Numbered from the stretch's first letter, positions 19,092-28,036 are shown. The stretch is 37,167 nucleotides of DNA from a virus (IMGVR_UViG_3300013132_000113:1-37167), one strand, 5' to 3'. Program-made: numbers and translations. Notes: generated by a model from the sequence alone, not told the origin.

Positions 19092-21086
19092 TTAGAATAA
19101 ACTAAGTTGAATTAAAGGTTTGGGATTGCTTATATTACCTATCTCTTTATAGATGTTTTCTAGATAATATGCCGTATTTATATCATACTCTTCCCAAGAT
19201 TTATCTACATGTAAATTATACTCTGTCTGTAACCACTTGCCGGCTTCAGTCTGGATCTCTCTTCCGTCAGTAGTATTTTTCTTAATTATCTTACAACCGT
19301 GATTAGATATATAATATCTAACTATCTTTTGTAATTCTCTTTCTAGTTTTAAACCTCTGACGTTACAAGCCTCTACAAAAACCCAATCACCTTTTGCTTT
19401 AATACCACCACAATAATCCATTATATTTTTATTTTTATTTACATAATGTTCAGGTATAACATCATGTACAAAATAATAATATACTGCCTGTGGTATTACA
19501 AGAAAGCTTTTGTTCTTATGTAGTGCAAGATCTAAGAATTCAAATCTACCTTTGCACTTAGTAGAATTATAAAAGAACCGACCATTAGAACTATTAAAAA
19601 CATAATGAGAAGATTCCTTAGATAGTTTTTTAAACTCTTCCTCAGAACATTCTTTTGTTTTATGAACCGCAATATAGTTATTCACATCAGCAAGAATGAT
19701 TTTCTTATACTCATCATGTTCTAGTTGTAGGTTGGTTATCCTTTCCCACTCTTTACATATTTCAAAATACTTGTCTTTATAATGAGCTGGAATCATTGTT
19801 TCAAGACCATCAGTATTTTGCATAATAGGAATGCATCCAGGAATCTCTGTGCAAATCATTTCATATAGCATAGCAAGACTCAGCTGACCATTAATAGTAA
19901 TCCTCATAGTAAACTCAGGATCATATAGGAAAGCATTCTTATCATTACTTAAACCATACGTTGAATTCAAAATAATTTTATAGACATAGTTCAAAGGATC
20001 CTTCTTAGGGATTTTCTTTCTCTCTTCAAAGAACCATTCATACTGATCACAGAATTCTTGTTTAGGTAGATGTGCCGGTGCCCATCTGTTTCTTATAGCA
20101 AGATTAGGATAAAAGCTAGTAACATCTGAAGTCATGATGATCATTCCATCTTTAGCTTCATAGATACCAGATTTAGCAGCACCATGCACACCACCTAAGC
20201 CAAAATCGGTCTTTACATCCTTATAGATAATAGAATGTTTAAAGCCACCCTTTGTATTATTAACATCTATAACAAGAGAACCAAATTTATCTAGTATAGA
20301 TTTAAACTCAGGAGTTTTAAACTTTATATAAGGAAGTATAATATTACCAACATGAATCTTATCTCTTATAGTACGCATCTTCATGATATCCCATCTCCTT
20401 ATTTTAAGCTTATTACTTAAGAATAAACTAAATAGGTCTTTAGATATCCTTGGTTCAGATGCATTTATAAGATTGATTGAATAAAGTTTAGACAGCTTTT
20501 GTCTTAAACCAATCAATTCTTTACTAAGATCATATATCTGTTTAGTAGACTTGACATCATTAATACAATACTGAACAATAGAGTCAACGTCGTTAATGGA
20601 ATCAATTCGTGTACTATGATGAATTGGCATCTCCTGTATGTTGAACCAATCCATAGAATACTGAATCCATTTAAGACTAGATCTTTTGGCAGCATTATCC
20701 CAATGATTTAACTTATAAAGATCTAATTGCTTTATACCAAATACTGTATCAAGATACTCTTTGTTTGTTACATCCTCTTCACTAACAATCAATCGTTGTG
20801 CTATAAGATATAACGAATGAGCTATTTTTTCAGGCTCTACAAATTTGTAATCTTTATTACTGATTAAAGCTTTAGTTATGTGAGCATCAAATGCTAAACC
20901 ATTATAAGTTATGTGCCAGTCTAGGTTTCTTTGATTTTCAAATAAAAAAGAGTTAAGCTCGGCAAGGTCATTCCTTTCTTTATGGATAACAAATACTCGT
21001 AGATCATCTGAATCTTTGTAGTGTTGAAATACAGCAACAAAGCAGTTGATCATGGTTTCATAATCCACTATCCAACAATTGACCAT
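19092..21086 (-). CDS. Family B DNA polymerase with 3'-5' exonuclease
   Basis: The 664-residue replicative polymerase has all three exonuclease motifs: VDYET (D8, E10), YNGLAFD (D67) and YCINDV (D177). The polymerase motifs are DVTSFYPN (motif A, D321), KIILNSTYG (motif B, K370-G378) and QNTDG (motif C, D426). Motif C has Asn424 where most family members have the first Asp of DTDS; the metal-binding second Asp is kept. The last five residues are QLSLF, a consensus sliding-clamp-binding peptide in the usual extreme C-terminal position, so processivity probably comes from a clamp, likely the host's. It is compact and starts at the first exonuclease motif. PolB is known in several crAss-like groups. 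Neighbours are the DUF932-like gene and a short unknown gene. Confidence 0.95.
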   Translation of the reverse strand: MVNCWIVDYETMINCFVAVFQHYKDSDDLRVFVIHKERNDLAELNSFLFENQRNLDWHITYNGLAFDAHITKALISNKDYKFVEPEKIAHSLYLIAQRLIVSEEDVTNKEYLDTVFGIKQLDLYKLNHWDNAAKRSSLKWIQYSMDWFNIQEMPIHHSTRIDSINDVDSIVQYCINDVKSTKQIYDLSKELIGLRQKLSKLYSINLINASEPRISKDLFSLFLSNKLKIRRWDIMKMRTIRDKIHVGNIILPYIKFKTPEFKSILDKFGSLVIDVNNTKGGFKHSIIYKDVKTDFGLGGVHGAAKSGIYEAKDGMIIMTSDVTSFYPNLAIRNRWAPAHLPKQEFCDQYEWFFEERKKIPKKDPLNYVYKIILNSTYGLSNDKNAFLYDPEFTMRITINGQLSLAMLYEMICTEIPGCIPIMQNTDGLETMIPAHYKDKYFEICKEWERITNLQLEHDEYKKIILADVNNYIAVHKTKECSEEEFKKLSKESSHYVFNSSNGRFFYNSTKCKGRFEFLDLALHKNKSFLVIPQAVYYYFVHDVIPEHYVNKNKNIMDYCGGIKAKGDWVFVEACNVRGLKLERELQKIVRYYISNHGCKIIKKNTTDGREIQTEAGKWLQTEYNLHVDKSWEEYDINTAYYLENIYKEIGNISNPKPLIQLSLF

Positions 21087-21095
21087 TTTAAAAGT

Positions 21096-21491
21096 TTACT
21101 CAGCAATAGAAAGAACAGAAGTAGGTTGCGGAACTACATTAAAATACTTATCATAATCAAAGCTATTAGCATTTAATGCAAAGAGATCTACAAAACTTTT
21201 GATCTCAGCCTCTACTTCAACATAATATTCCTGATAAGTTTCAATAGTTTTTCTCTCTTCTTTAAATGGTTTACCATCTTTTGAAGGAGTCTTTCTCATT
21301 TCAGGATCCCCTGCCTCATTAAGCCTTGGCATCATATGGAAAGTATTCTTTTTGTCTTTACCAATCACAGCCAATATCTTAAGGCTAGGATCATAAATAC
21401 ATTCTACATAGGGACAATCTACGGTTGCAGGGATCATCTTAAAGGTTTGTCCATCTTGCCAAGATGACGTAATCAAAAACATATCTTTCAT
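21096..21491 (-). CDS. Conserved-looking phage protein of unknown function
   Basis: I do not recognise this 131-residue protein. It begins MKDMFLITSSW, is beta-rich in the first half (CPYVECIYD, KILAVIGKD) and carries a charged middle and a helical YVEVEAEIKSFVDLF stretch. There is no signal peptide or membrane segment. It lies nine bases upstream of the DNA polymerase gene, in the same direction, so it probably belongs to the replication machinery or supports it. Confidence 0.7.
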   Translation of the reverse strand: MKDMFLITSSWQDGQTFKMIPATVDCPYVECIYDPSLKILAVIGKDKKNTFHMMPRLNEAGDPEMRKTPSKDGKPFKEERKTIETYQEYYVEVEAEIKSFVDLFALNANSFDYDKYFNVVPQPTSVLSIAE

Positions 21492-21517
21492 AAAATAAAT
21501 TTAAGGTTGCAAAGCTA

Positions 21518-22078
21518 CTAAGAAATATCAAACAAAGAAATCTGTTTGACCTTAACTAGTAACTTTTCTTTATCTAAGTCCGGGGTAGAACACAATTCAC
21601 CAACTGATCTTAACACACTCTCTTCAATACCTAACAATTCTGCATAAGACTCATAATATATCTCTGGGTTTAGATAACTGTTAATGTGATGGTATGTTGC
21701 TTTATTAGTCATAAAAAACTTTAGAACGATATTCTTTGTGGTAGAACTCATCAGTGAGTATTTGCCTGCTAGGAATATATCCCAATCTTTTTTCATAAAA
21801 CTAAAATCAAAAACATACGCACCTGTGTTATCTTCTAACTCAAAGAAATTATCAAATAGCTTATGACTTGTTAGTTTAGCTCTCTCAAACATTTTGAATT
21901 CTGTGTCCTCACGTAGGTGATATGTACAAATAAATTTTTGGTCTTTGGCAGTATATACTCCATCCCACATGCAATAGCTTTCTATGGGAACTGCCTCCGA
22001 TCCTTTCTTTATTTCTAATAGGGGATAAAAGAATAATCTGGACTTCTGGATATATTCTTTCTGGAGGGTTTTAATCAT
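21518..22078 (-). CDS. Unknown protein ending in a clamp-binding-type peptide
   Basis: I do not recognise the family of this 186-residue soluble protein. Near its end KQISLFDIS places QISLF at residues 179-183, close to the bacterial sliding-clamp-binding consensus QLxLF and in the typical C-terminal position. It ends with TAG, the only amber stop I noted in the cluster. It is two bases from the nuclease gene upstream and 26 bases from the next gene. Location and peptide together suggest a replisome-associated factor. Confidence 0.7.
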   Translation of the reverse strand: MIKTLQKEYIQKSRLFFYPLLEIKKGSEAVPIESYCMWDGVYTAKDQKFICTYHLREDTEFKMFERAKLTSHKLFDNFFELEDNTGAYVFDFSFMKKDWDIFLAGKYSLMSSTTKNIVLKFFMTNKATYHHINSYLNPEIYYESYAELLGIEESVLRSVGELCSTPDLDKEKLLVKVKQISLFDIS

Positions 22079-22080
22079 AT

Positions 22081-23046
22081 TTACAATTTAACCAATCCTT
22101 TACAAAAGTCATAAGGTAATGTGTAATTACGACTATTGTAATGATAACTTACAGTATTTAGTTTTGACTCTAGTCGAGATAACCATTCTTTCATTGTATC
22201 ATCAGATACTTGAAAGTAATAAACTTGTTTATATTTATCAATGACTAGAAAGCCAAATTCAATATTATCAACAGGATAATTATTTTTAACTAGAGTGTTG
22301 TAGATAGCAGCCTGTAACCAATAGTTATAGAACTCAACAGTATCTTTAAATTCAGATAATGTTTTACTGGTTGTCTTTAAATCAATAATCCTGCAACTAA
22401 AGTTATTAAAAGACAACCGATCTATTATACCTTTGATTCCAAACTCGTAATCTACTAAGTCTGAGCTAAGCTTTAATTCACTTAACTTTTGAGAATCATC
22501 ATTACCTTCTAAAAGATCATATGCAGATTTATTATTTTTTATAATCTCTGCATATTCTTTTACTCGAAAGTATGTTTCTTCATCAACAAGATCTTTACCA
22601 TTCTTTAACTTGAGAAAACTATAATAACTAATTGTGTCTTGGTTAATTACCTTTTCTAATCTTTGAGCATCTGTCTTTAACTTTTGATAAAAATTTACTT
22701 CTTCCATTACAGTTAAAACAGTATCTCTCTGTTCCTCTAAGGAAAGCTCAACAGAACTATTAAGCAATGAACGTTTATATACATTATCTATAACGGTTCG
22801 TATTGATCCTGAAGGTAATGTAGATGGAGTCAAAATAAACTGACTATCAAAAGCATTGTTATCTAATAGAAGGCAGTGTAACAATCTGCCCTCTATTAAA
22901 TGTAGATCAGTTTTATCTTCCCATTCTTTAAGAACATAACTTTTATAAAACAAACTAGGTGCATATAAAAGTTTGTTAATACTTGAATAGCTAAAATAAA
23001 ACTTATTAGAATAAAACTTTTCTTCTGCCTGATAATCAATCATCAT
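22081..23046 (-). CDS. PD-(D/E)XK (RecB/Cas4-like) nuclease
   Basis: The 321-residue product opens with SSINKLLYAPSLFYKSYV and EGRLLHCLLLD, the N-terminal helices usual in RecB-type phage nucleases. The catalytic core is GIIDRL (D209) followed by IIDLKTT (D222, K224), a classic D...DxK arrangement. A helix with WLQAAIYNTL supplies the motif QxxxY-like position. Such enzymes work as exonucleases in recombination or host DNA breakdown. It overlaps the start of the unknown gene upstream by 11 bases, so the two are co-translated. Confidence 0.85.
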   Translation of the reverse strand: MMIDYQAEEKFYSNKFYFSYSSINKLLYAPSLFYKSYVLKEWEDKTDLHLIEGRLLHCLLLDNNAFDSQFILTPSTLPSGSIRTVIDNVYKRSLLNSSVELSLEEQRDTVLTVMEEVNFYQKLKTDAQRLEKVINQDTISYYSFLKLKNGKDLVDEETYFRVKEYAEIIKNNKSAYDLLEGNDDSQKLSELKLSSDLVDYEFGIKGIIDRLSFNNFSCRIIDLKTTSKTLSEFKDTVEFYNYWLQAAIYNTLVKNNYPVDNIEFGFLVIDKYKQVYYFQVSDDTMKEWLSRLESKLNTVSYHYNSRNYTLPYDFCKGLVKL

Positions 23047-24118
23047 GTTCTTCTACTTTACTAACGTATTGATCTATAAATTCTTCATAAGTCTGTGTCA
23101 TCTTTACCTCAATGGTAATAGCACTTATGCTAGGATTAGGACAGTTTCTTTTGTTATCAGCTATTATATATTCTATTAGCTCATCCCATATACCTTTAGT
23201 AAGCTGTAACTTTTCAGCAAGATGTATCATAATTTCCTCGTGATCTAAATATCTTAATTCACGAACGATACCATTAAATATATCATGCATCTTTGTATTT
23301 CTAAATTTCTTATGATCCATTTTATAGCTGTAACTTTGAATAAGTTCCCAAATATAAAAATCTGACTTATCTAAATCACAGTTATATATTATCTGCATTG
23401 CTATAGCCCAATCTTCTGAAGATGAACTATCGAACATTGAGCATAATGTTTCATATGAAAAACTATCTAATGGAACTTTATCTATTGATTTAAACAAATC
23501 AATGTCATTTACAACAGGAATACCTTTAGATAAGATGTTATATAAAACTTGAGCACATTCATTTGAAATAACAGAATCATAATATTGATTACTAGTTACG
23601 GGAAAGGTAGGATAATTATACTGAAAAGTTCCCGGGCCAAACATAACATTTGTATTAGTGTCTGATATATCAGTACTCCAACGTACTCTACAATAATCTA
23701 CAAAGTCTGGATTTTTATAAGAAGCACAACTATCAAAGTATTCCTGATATATATAGGATCTTCTAGCAATTTTACCAGAAGAACCTGCTCTACCTATAGT
23801 GTTTGCATTACCTATAACCACATCAGCTTTCTTAGGATTAAGAGTAATAGTTAGATCTTTTTGTTTACAAACTTCTTTTAAATCATCTGTCTTTAGAGAA
23901 CTACCAGGAGTAATAAAAGCTTTCATACCTTTACTAAGAGATGAAACAGAAGCCCTCCCCGAGAGGAGAGCTTCTATTTTCTCTTTTTCTGTAACTCCTG
24001 AAAGCCTATGTACTATTTCTGCAGATCCTTCTCCTTTGATCAGGATATTAGTAGATGTTATAAAAGATAATTTACTTAATTCTGCAGTAGTAAGAAGGGG
24101 TTCAATTTTCTTTATCAT
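23036..24118 (-). CDS. Unknown 360-residue protein between nuclease and MoxR-type ATPase
   Basis: I do not recognise this protein. Its first 130 residues have alternating beta/alpha character (GMKAFITPGSS, KKADVVIGNANT), vaguely BRCT-like, but that is not convincing. The rest is helical with many aromatic residues. No membrane segment or nucleotide-binding loop is visible. It overlaps the nuclease gene by 11 bases and shares a TAATG-type one-base overlap with the AAA+ ATPase gene upstream, so it may be a partner of the ATPase or the nuclease. Confidence 0.7.
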   Translation of the reverse strand: MIKKIEPLLTTAELSKLSFITSTNILIKGEGSAEIVHRLSGVTEKEKIEALLSGRASVSSLSKGMKAFITPGSSLKTDDLKEVCKQKDLTITLNPKKADVVIGNANTIGRAGSSGKIARRSYIYQEYFDSCASYKNPDFVDYCRVRWSTDISDTNTNVMFGPGTFQYNYPTFPVTSNQYYDSVISNECAQVLYNILSKGIPVVNDIDLFKSIDKVPLDSFSYETLCSMFDSSSSEDWAIAMQIIYNCDLDKSDFYIWELIQSYSYKMDHKKFRNTKMHDIFNGIVRELRYLDHEEIMIHLAEKLQLTKGIWDELIEYIIADNKRNCPNPSISAITIEVKMTQTYEEFIDQYVSKVEEHDD

Positions 24119-25302
24119 TACTTAACGGCCATTTTAACAACTTCAGGATTCATCATTAGCTTGCTAAACTTAGCTTTGTTACCATTAAGAATATTCTTTA
24201 CCATATGATATTTCAAATCATTAGTAAATAATTCTTCAGTAATCAAATTAGTAACTCGGTCAATAATCTTTTGAGTTACATCTGAAGTATTAGAATAATG
24301 AACAGTGTAATTAATAATCCTTGTTGCCATTACACTTGCTATGTCTGCACGATAAGCAGGCCCATGTCCAACAGATGCTTTCAAAGCACTAGATACTTTA
24401 TCCCAATCAGCACCAGTAAGAACCTCCTTAGGAGTAATCATCTTATCTAGTCGATTGTTAATGAACATAGTAAACATAGTACCAAACTCTGCACCAACAG
24501 AACCTTCTGCAATAAACTGAATCATTGGAAGATTATCTTCAAACGTTTCAAAAGAACTAATGGAATTAAAGAAAGTAGTAATACTACGAGCATTAGTTTC
24601 TCTGGTTACTAACTCCGGATGCATCAATAAGAAATTAATACAACGAGAGTCTACACCATTTTGCTCAGCCCATTTTGCCCAACAGTCAATATCAAACTTT
24701 AGATTAGCTGTAATGAATCGAGTCTTTTGAGCTGTGTCAATAGACTGAACATTATAATCTCCATTATCTGGATTAGTAGTAAGAATGATGTGCCAATCTT
24801 TTGGGAGCTTCCATGAAATATATTCTTGCCTATCGATCAGATCCATACAAGCTTGTAAGAACCTAGCATCAGCCCGAGTATAGTCATCAAGAATAAGAAT
24901 ACCACCCTCACCTTTACCTTGTATCCATTCAGGTGCAGCATGTGTCATTCTCTTCTCTCCAGTAGGCACATATTTATTTTGCACATACATTTGTAAAATA
25001 CTTTCAGGAACCCACTTGGTAATAACATTACCTGTCTCATCCTTCTTCTTAATCTCAAACTCCTTCATAGGGAAACCAGTCAAGTCACCTATCTCTTCAA
25101 TCTGAGCTAGGTTTAACTTAACAACATTAAGACCAAGACCATTTCCTATTTCAAGAATAGTACTAGTCTTACCAATACCTGCCTCACCCTCTACAGCAAC
25201 AGCAACAGGAATCTTTCCATTAGACTGGAGATAACGATTATTATTTACAATGTGGTTAATAAAACCTTTAAGTTCTTCTGTGTTTAAATTTACTTGTGCC
25301 AT
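24118..25302 (-). CDS. MoxR-type AAA+ ATPase
   Basis: The 394-residue AAA+ protein has Walker A GEAGIGKT at 39-46, Walker B ILILDD at 135-140 and sensor 1 TTNPDN with N177. The layout, with a long insert before Walker B and the phrase TRADARFLQACMDLID, fits the MoxR branch. MoxR ATPases usually act as chaperone-like remodelling enzymes together with a VWA-domain partner encoded next door. Here the VWA metallopeptidase-like gene is directly upstream (20 bases), an established pairing in bacteria. The substrate is unknown; in a phage it may remodel a replication, virion or host complex. Confidence 0.9.
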   Translation of the reverse strand: MAQVNLNTEELKGFINHIVNNNRYLQSNGKIPVAVAVEGEAGIGKTSTILEIGNGLGLNVVKLNLAQIEEIGDLTGFPMKEFEIKKKDETGNVITKWVPESILQMYVQNKYVPTGEKRMTHAAPEWIQGKGEGGILILDDYTRADARFLQACMDLIDRQEYISWKLPKDWHIILTTNPDNGDYNVQSIDTAQKTRFITANLKFDIDCWAKWAEQNGVDSRCINFLLMHPELVTRETNARSITTFFNSISSFETFEDNLPMIQFIAEGSVGAEFGTMFTMFINNRLDKMITPKEVLTGADWDKVSSALKASVGHGPAYRADIASVMATRIINYTVHYSNTSDVTQKIIDRVTNLITEELFTNDLKYHMVKNILNGNKAKFSKLMMNPEVVKMAVK

Positions 25303-25322
25303 TTTGTTTTTATTAATTTAAA

Positions 25323-26301
25323 TCAATTAAGTTTTATCTGAGGTCCGGGCAAGCTCTTATTTATTTCTCCGCGAGTTGATATTACCCAAAGCATTTTACC
25401 TCTAGGTATAACATCTGTATTACACTCACCGTCAGTAAGATATACCAAACAACTATATCTGCCTATGTTTTGATTATAATATTCTAGCACTGGATCAAAA
25501 TCGGTACCACCTCTTCCGTGGATTTTACAATTATCACCTGCTTTATACTTTCCAATAAATGTGATTGTAGTATCACATTGTATAATAGTAATTTCAGAAC
25601 CTGTCTTGTTAATATGATCTATTTCATTTAGAAATTCTTTTAGTTCTTTATCACTAACAGAACCACTAGTATCAATAGCAACAAGAATGTGTCTTCTTTG
25701 CTTAATCTTAAGACCTGGATTTTCTTCAAATCTTTTATTGTGTTTTCTTCTAAGCTTTTTAGTAAACACAATTTGAGAACCTCCTGCAAAACGTCTTAGA
25801 TATGATTTCCAATCAAACTTAGCTGGCTCTTTTGTTCTAAGTTTTTGTATTATCTCACTGAATTCTCCGGGAATGCTACCACAAGATTTCTCTACTTGTT
25901 CCGCAATTTCTTTTAAGATATGTTCTGTTTGGCTACGAAGCAATTTCTTTTCTGCTTCACTTAAATCTTCAAAGTCTCCCCATGTACTATGGTCTGGTAC
26001 AAAATCTCCGTCTTCGGTTTGGGATTTACCTTCTCCTATAGCAATAAGAATCTTCTGAAGTTTTTGACCACCCGATCCCCCGTTTTTATCTTGCTCCTGT
26101 TTAAGGATATCATAATAGGTTCTCCAACCTGCCTTCACAGGTAGATTTAATTCTGGAAACCCATCTATTGTACAACCACCTTCAGGAAGATACTCAGGAT
26201 CAATATATTGATTTATCTCTAAATCCATTGCAATGTTTGCAAGGTTCTTATCCAAACTAGGATCATCATGAGAATCAAGGTGAAAGAATCCTATATGCAA
26301 T
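25323..26301 (-). CDS. VWA metallopeptidase-like protein (DUF2201-type), exon 2
   Basis: This is the 3' exon of a 399-residue protein. In the spliced numbering it begins with the last base of codon 74, then L75-H76, completing HELLH. It continues with a conserved ANIAMDLEINQYI helix typical of the DUF2201 N-terminal domain, a charged middle, and a C-terminal von Willebrand A domain. The MIDAS metal site is visible as DTSGS at 284-288, GRGGTDFDP later and LTDGE. The frame contains no ATG near its 5' end; TTG at 26300 is not a real start. Such proteins partner MoxR ATPases, and the adjacent downstream gene is one. The product is only made from spliced RNA, with exon 1 at 27400-27620. Confidence 0.88.
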
Positions 26302-27399
26302 CATAATGTTAGCTTACATTTTCATGTAAGATCGGACTATACCTTTACCCGTATTGGGGTAATCCATTATAGTCTCTGAACCTTTTTCTTGGCTTATAGT
26401 TTAAAAGATAGTTATCAAATATTTGTTTTTTTCTTTCTAAATAAACATTAGCATTTTTGTACATATAATTACATAAAGCTAAAGAATCATTTAGAGAAAA
26501 TTTTGTAGTGTAAACACAATTATGATAAATACTTTTATTCTTAACTGGAAGTTTTTCCAATAACTGTTTAATAAATAACTCAGAACCTGAACATATTCCT
26601 GATTTTAAAACCTTCCAATCGTTTGATTTTAAGTTTGTATATATACCTACTGTTCCATCACCATCAAAGTAACCACGTATAAAATGATGAATTAGGCCAT
26701 CATGTATGCGAGGAAATGTAATAGTTTTAGACTTAGTCGGTGTACAACCAAGAGTATTAAGATCATTAAACATTTGAGAACTAGTTATTTGAGCTTTCCA
26801 TACATAAGTGTTATACTTTTTATGAAACTCTTTTCTAGGTTTATTAGTAGACTCAATGTCTTTCATAAAGTTTACCACCCAGTCTTCATCAGAACTTGTT
26901 AAAAAGATCTGACCAGATTTACTAGCCCTTTTGGATATATTCCCATCAGCATATAAAGCACCTAACCAGTAAGCTTTAATTTCATTATCTATATTTGAAA
27001 AGAAACTATCGTTACAGGTATACTTCATTGATGCTTCAGATAGATTACGTAGTTTTATACCCCGCCTAAGTAAAATTGCTCTTACTGTTTTTACATTACA
27101 TTGTGCATGTAATGAAACTTTTTTAGCAGAAAATCCCTTAGAATAGTAATTAATTACGAGTTCTTCTTTTTCTTTTGTGGTCACAATGTGTAATTATTTA
27201 TACTTCAATATACCACTTTTATTTTACATTACCAAGAAACTTGGCTGCGGATTGACCAATGTTTATCTTTTTTACTTTACCCAAGTGATTAGCTTGGCCA
27301 CAAACACATTACTATGTTTATTTAGTAGATAAACCCCTAAGGTTTTTCCCGTCAGTTTAGGATATTTTACATACACATTACTGTGTAAGGAGCCCATTG
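26302..27399 (-). mobile_element. Group I intron interrupting the VWA metallopeptidase-like gene
   Basis: This is a 1098-base self-splicing-type intron with borders set by three agreeing signs. First, exon 1 ends GAGCT, which pairs with GGCTC at 27394-27390 to form P1 with the required U.G at the 5' splice site. Second, the intron's first four bases CAAT pair with the 3' exon start ATTG to form P10. Third, the intron ends in G (26302). Joining the exons keeps the frame and makes HELLH. Core-like segments are visible on the minus strand: AAACTGACGGGAAAAACC (27358-27341), GGTCAATCCGCAGCCAAG (27257-27240) and the typical GGTATAGTCCGA box (about 26343-26332). The last is followed by a P9-like hairpin with a GAAA loop at 26330-26313. 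The homing endonuclease gene occupies a peripheral loop, probably that of P8. Confidence 0.92.
26345..27184 (-). CDS. LAGLIDADG homing endonuclease encoded in the group I intron
   Basis: The 279-residue protein has two LAGLIDADG-type motifs: YWLGALYADG at 72-81 and IRGYFDGDG at 169-177, with D80 and D176 as the catalytic acidic residues. It is therefore a single-chain, pseudo-symmetric enzyme. Residues about 8-45 form a helix-turn-helix-like resolvase-style DNA-binding segment. The start is GTG. Such enzymes cut intron-less copies of the host gene so that repair copies the intron across. The target is expected to span the exon junction at the HELLH codons. The stop codon abuts the conserved GGTATAGTCC core box, so gene and ribozyme end are tightly interleaved. 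Confidence 0.92.
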   Translation of the reverse strand: MTTKEKEELVINYYSKGFSAKKVSLHAQCNVKTVRAILLRRGIKLRNLSEASMKYTCNDSFFSNIDNEIKAYWLGALYADGNISKRASKSGQIFLTSSDEDWVVNFMKDIESTNKPRKEFHKKYNTYVWKAQITSSQMFNDLNTLGCTPTKSKTITFPRIHDGLIHHFIRGYFDGDGTVGIYTNLKSNDWKVLKSGICSGSELFIKQLLEKLPVKNKSIYHNCVYTTKFSLNDSLALCNYMYKNANVYLERKKQIFDNYLLNYKPRKRFRDYNGLPQYG

Positions 27400-27620
27400 A
27401 GCTCATGTTTTAACAAGCCTATCTTATGTTTATCAGGAAGACTATTCCAAAACTCAGGATTAATTAACAGTTGATAGTTAATATTATTTTTACAAACACC
27501 TGCTGTTGGAATCTTATCACCCCAAATTTTATTAAGGCTAATAAGAAACAAACCATAGAAAGGCTCTTTTAGCATAAGCTCTTTACTGGCTCTTGCTAAC
27601 GTGTCATTGTTGTTATTCAT
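27400..27620 (-). CDS. VWA metallopeptidase-like protein (DUF2201-type), exon 1
   Basis: The 5' exon gives residues 1-73 and two bases of codon 74. It shows the DUF2201 N-terminal pattern: KEPFYGLFLISL, then YQLLINPEFWNSLPDKHKIG and LLKHEL. The HE at 72-73 is the first half of a zinc-binding HExxH; the second histidine comes from exon 2. Read without splicing, the frame adds seven intron codons and stops at TAA 27380-27378, giving an 80-residue fragment. Its start overlaps the stop of the upstream gene as ATGA. Confidence 0.85.
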
Positions 27621-28036
27621 ACTTTAGAAATCAATTTTATTTTATAGTCCTTCAAAAAAGAAAAACCCCATTTTTCTAGATTCAATGCAATACTTTCAGC
27701 AAATCTCTCTAGAAAATAATCCATTGCCTCTTCATCTACATTGTGTGCCTTTATTTCTTCATATATCATATTATATGTTATACTTGAAGTATCAGCAATT
27801 ACCATTGTTTTACAACAACTATTAATGTTATCTTTAATAGTATTTAAAAACAAAGAAGTTCTTACTGCAGGCGTTGCTTCTTTATACATCATTAGTAGAT
27901 AAGGAAGATTCTTTTCTACATTTATATTCCTGATTATTTCTTCGGCAACTGTAAAGTTAGAAACATCAGTACTGGATACCATTTTAATAATCTCCTTGCA
28001 GGTATCTCTATTTAATTCAAGCTCATTGGTAATCAT
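27617..28036 (-). CDS. Unknown 139-residue helical protein
   Basis: I do not recognise this mostly alpha-helical, soluble protein. It has a cysteine pair in NSCCKTM and no motif that I can name. A four-base ATGA overlap joins it to exon 1 of the VWA gene and a one-base TAATG overlap joins it to the DUF6915-like gene, so all are translated from one message. It may be a further subunit of the MoxR-VWA set. Confidence 0.65.
   Translation of the reverse strand: MITNELELNRDTCKEIIKMVSSTDVSNFTVAEEIIRNINVEKNLPYLLMMYKEATPAVRTSLFLNTIKDNINSCCKTMVIADTSSITYNMIYEEIKAHNVDEEAMDYFLERFAESIALNLEKWGFSFLKDYKIKLISKV

Noticed and set aside
21518-21520. Amber-stop recoding, as in some crAss-like phages
   Set aside because: The one TAG noted follows a clamp-type peptide at the C-terminus, and the giant genes read through without needing recoding; no suppressor tRNA is seen.
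26298-26300. TTG at 26300 as start of a stand-alone 325-residue VWA protein
   Set aside because: The residues at and after this codon complete the HELLH motif and continue exon 1 exactly; the intron signals place it mid-protein.
26302-27399. Intein instead of intron
   Set aside because: The frame is broken by stops on both sides of the endonuclease and no Cys/Ser start or His-Asn end is present at the junctions.
27378-27620. 80-residue stand-alone protein
   Set aside because: Its last seven codons are intron sequence; the conserved part ends at HEL at the splice site.
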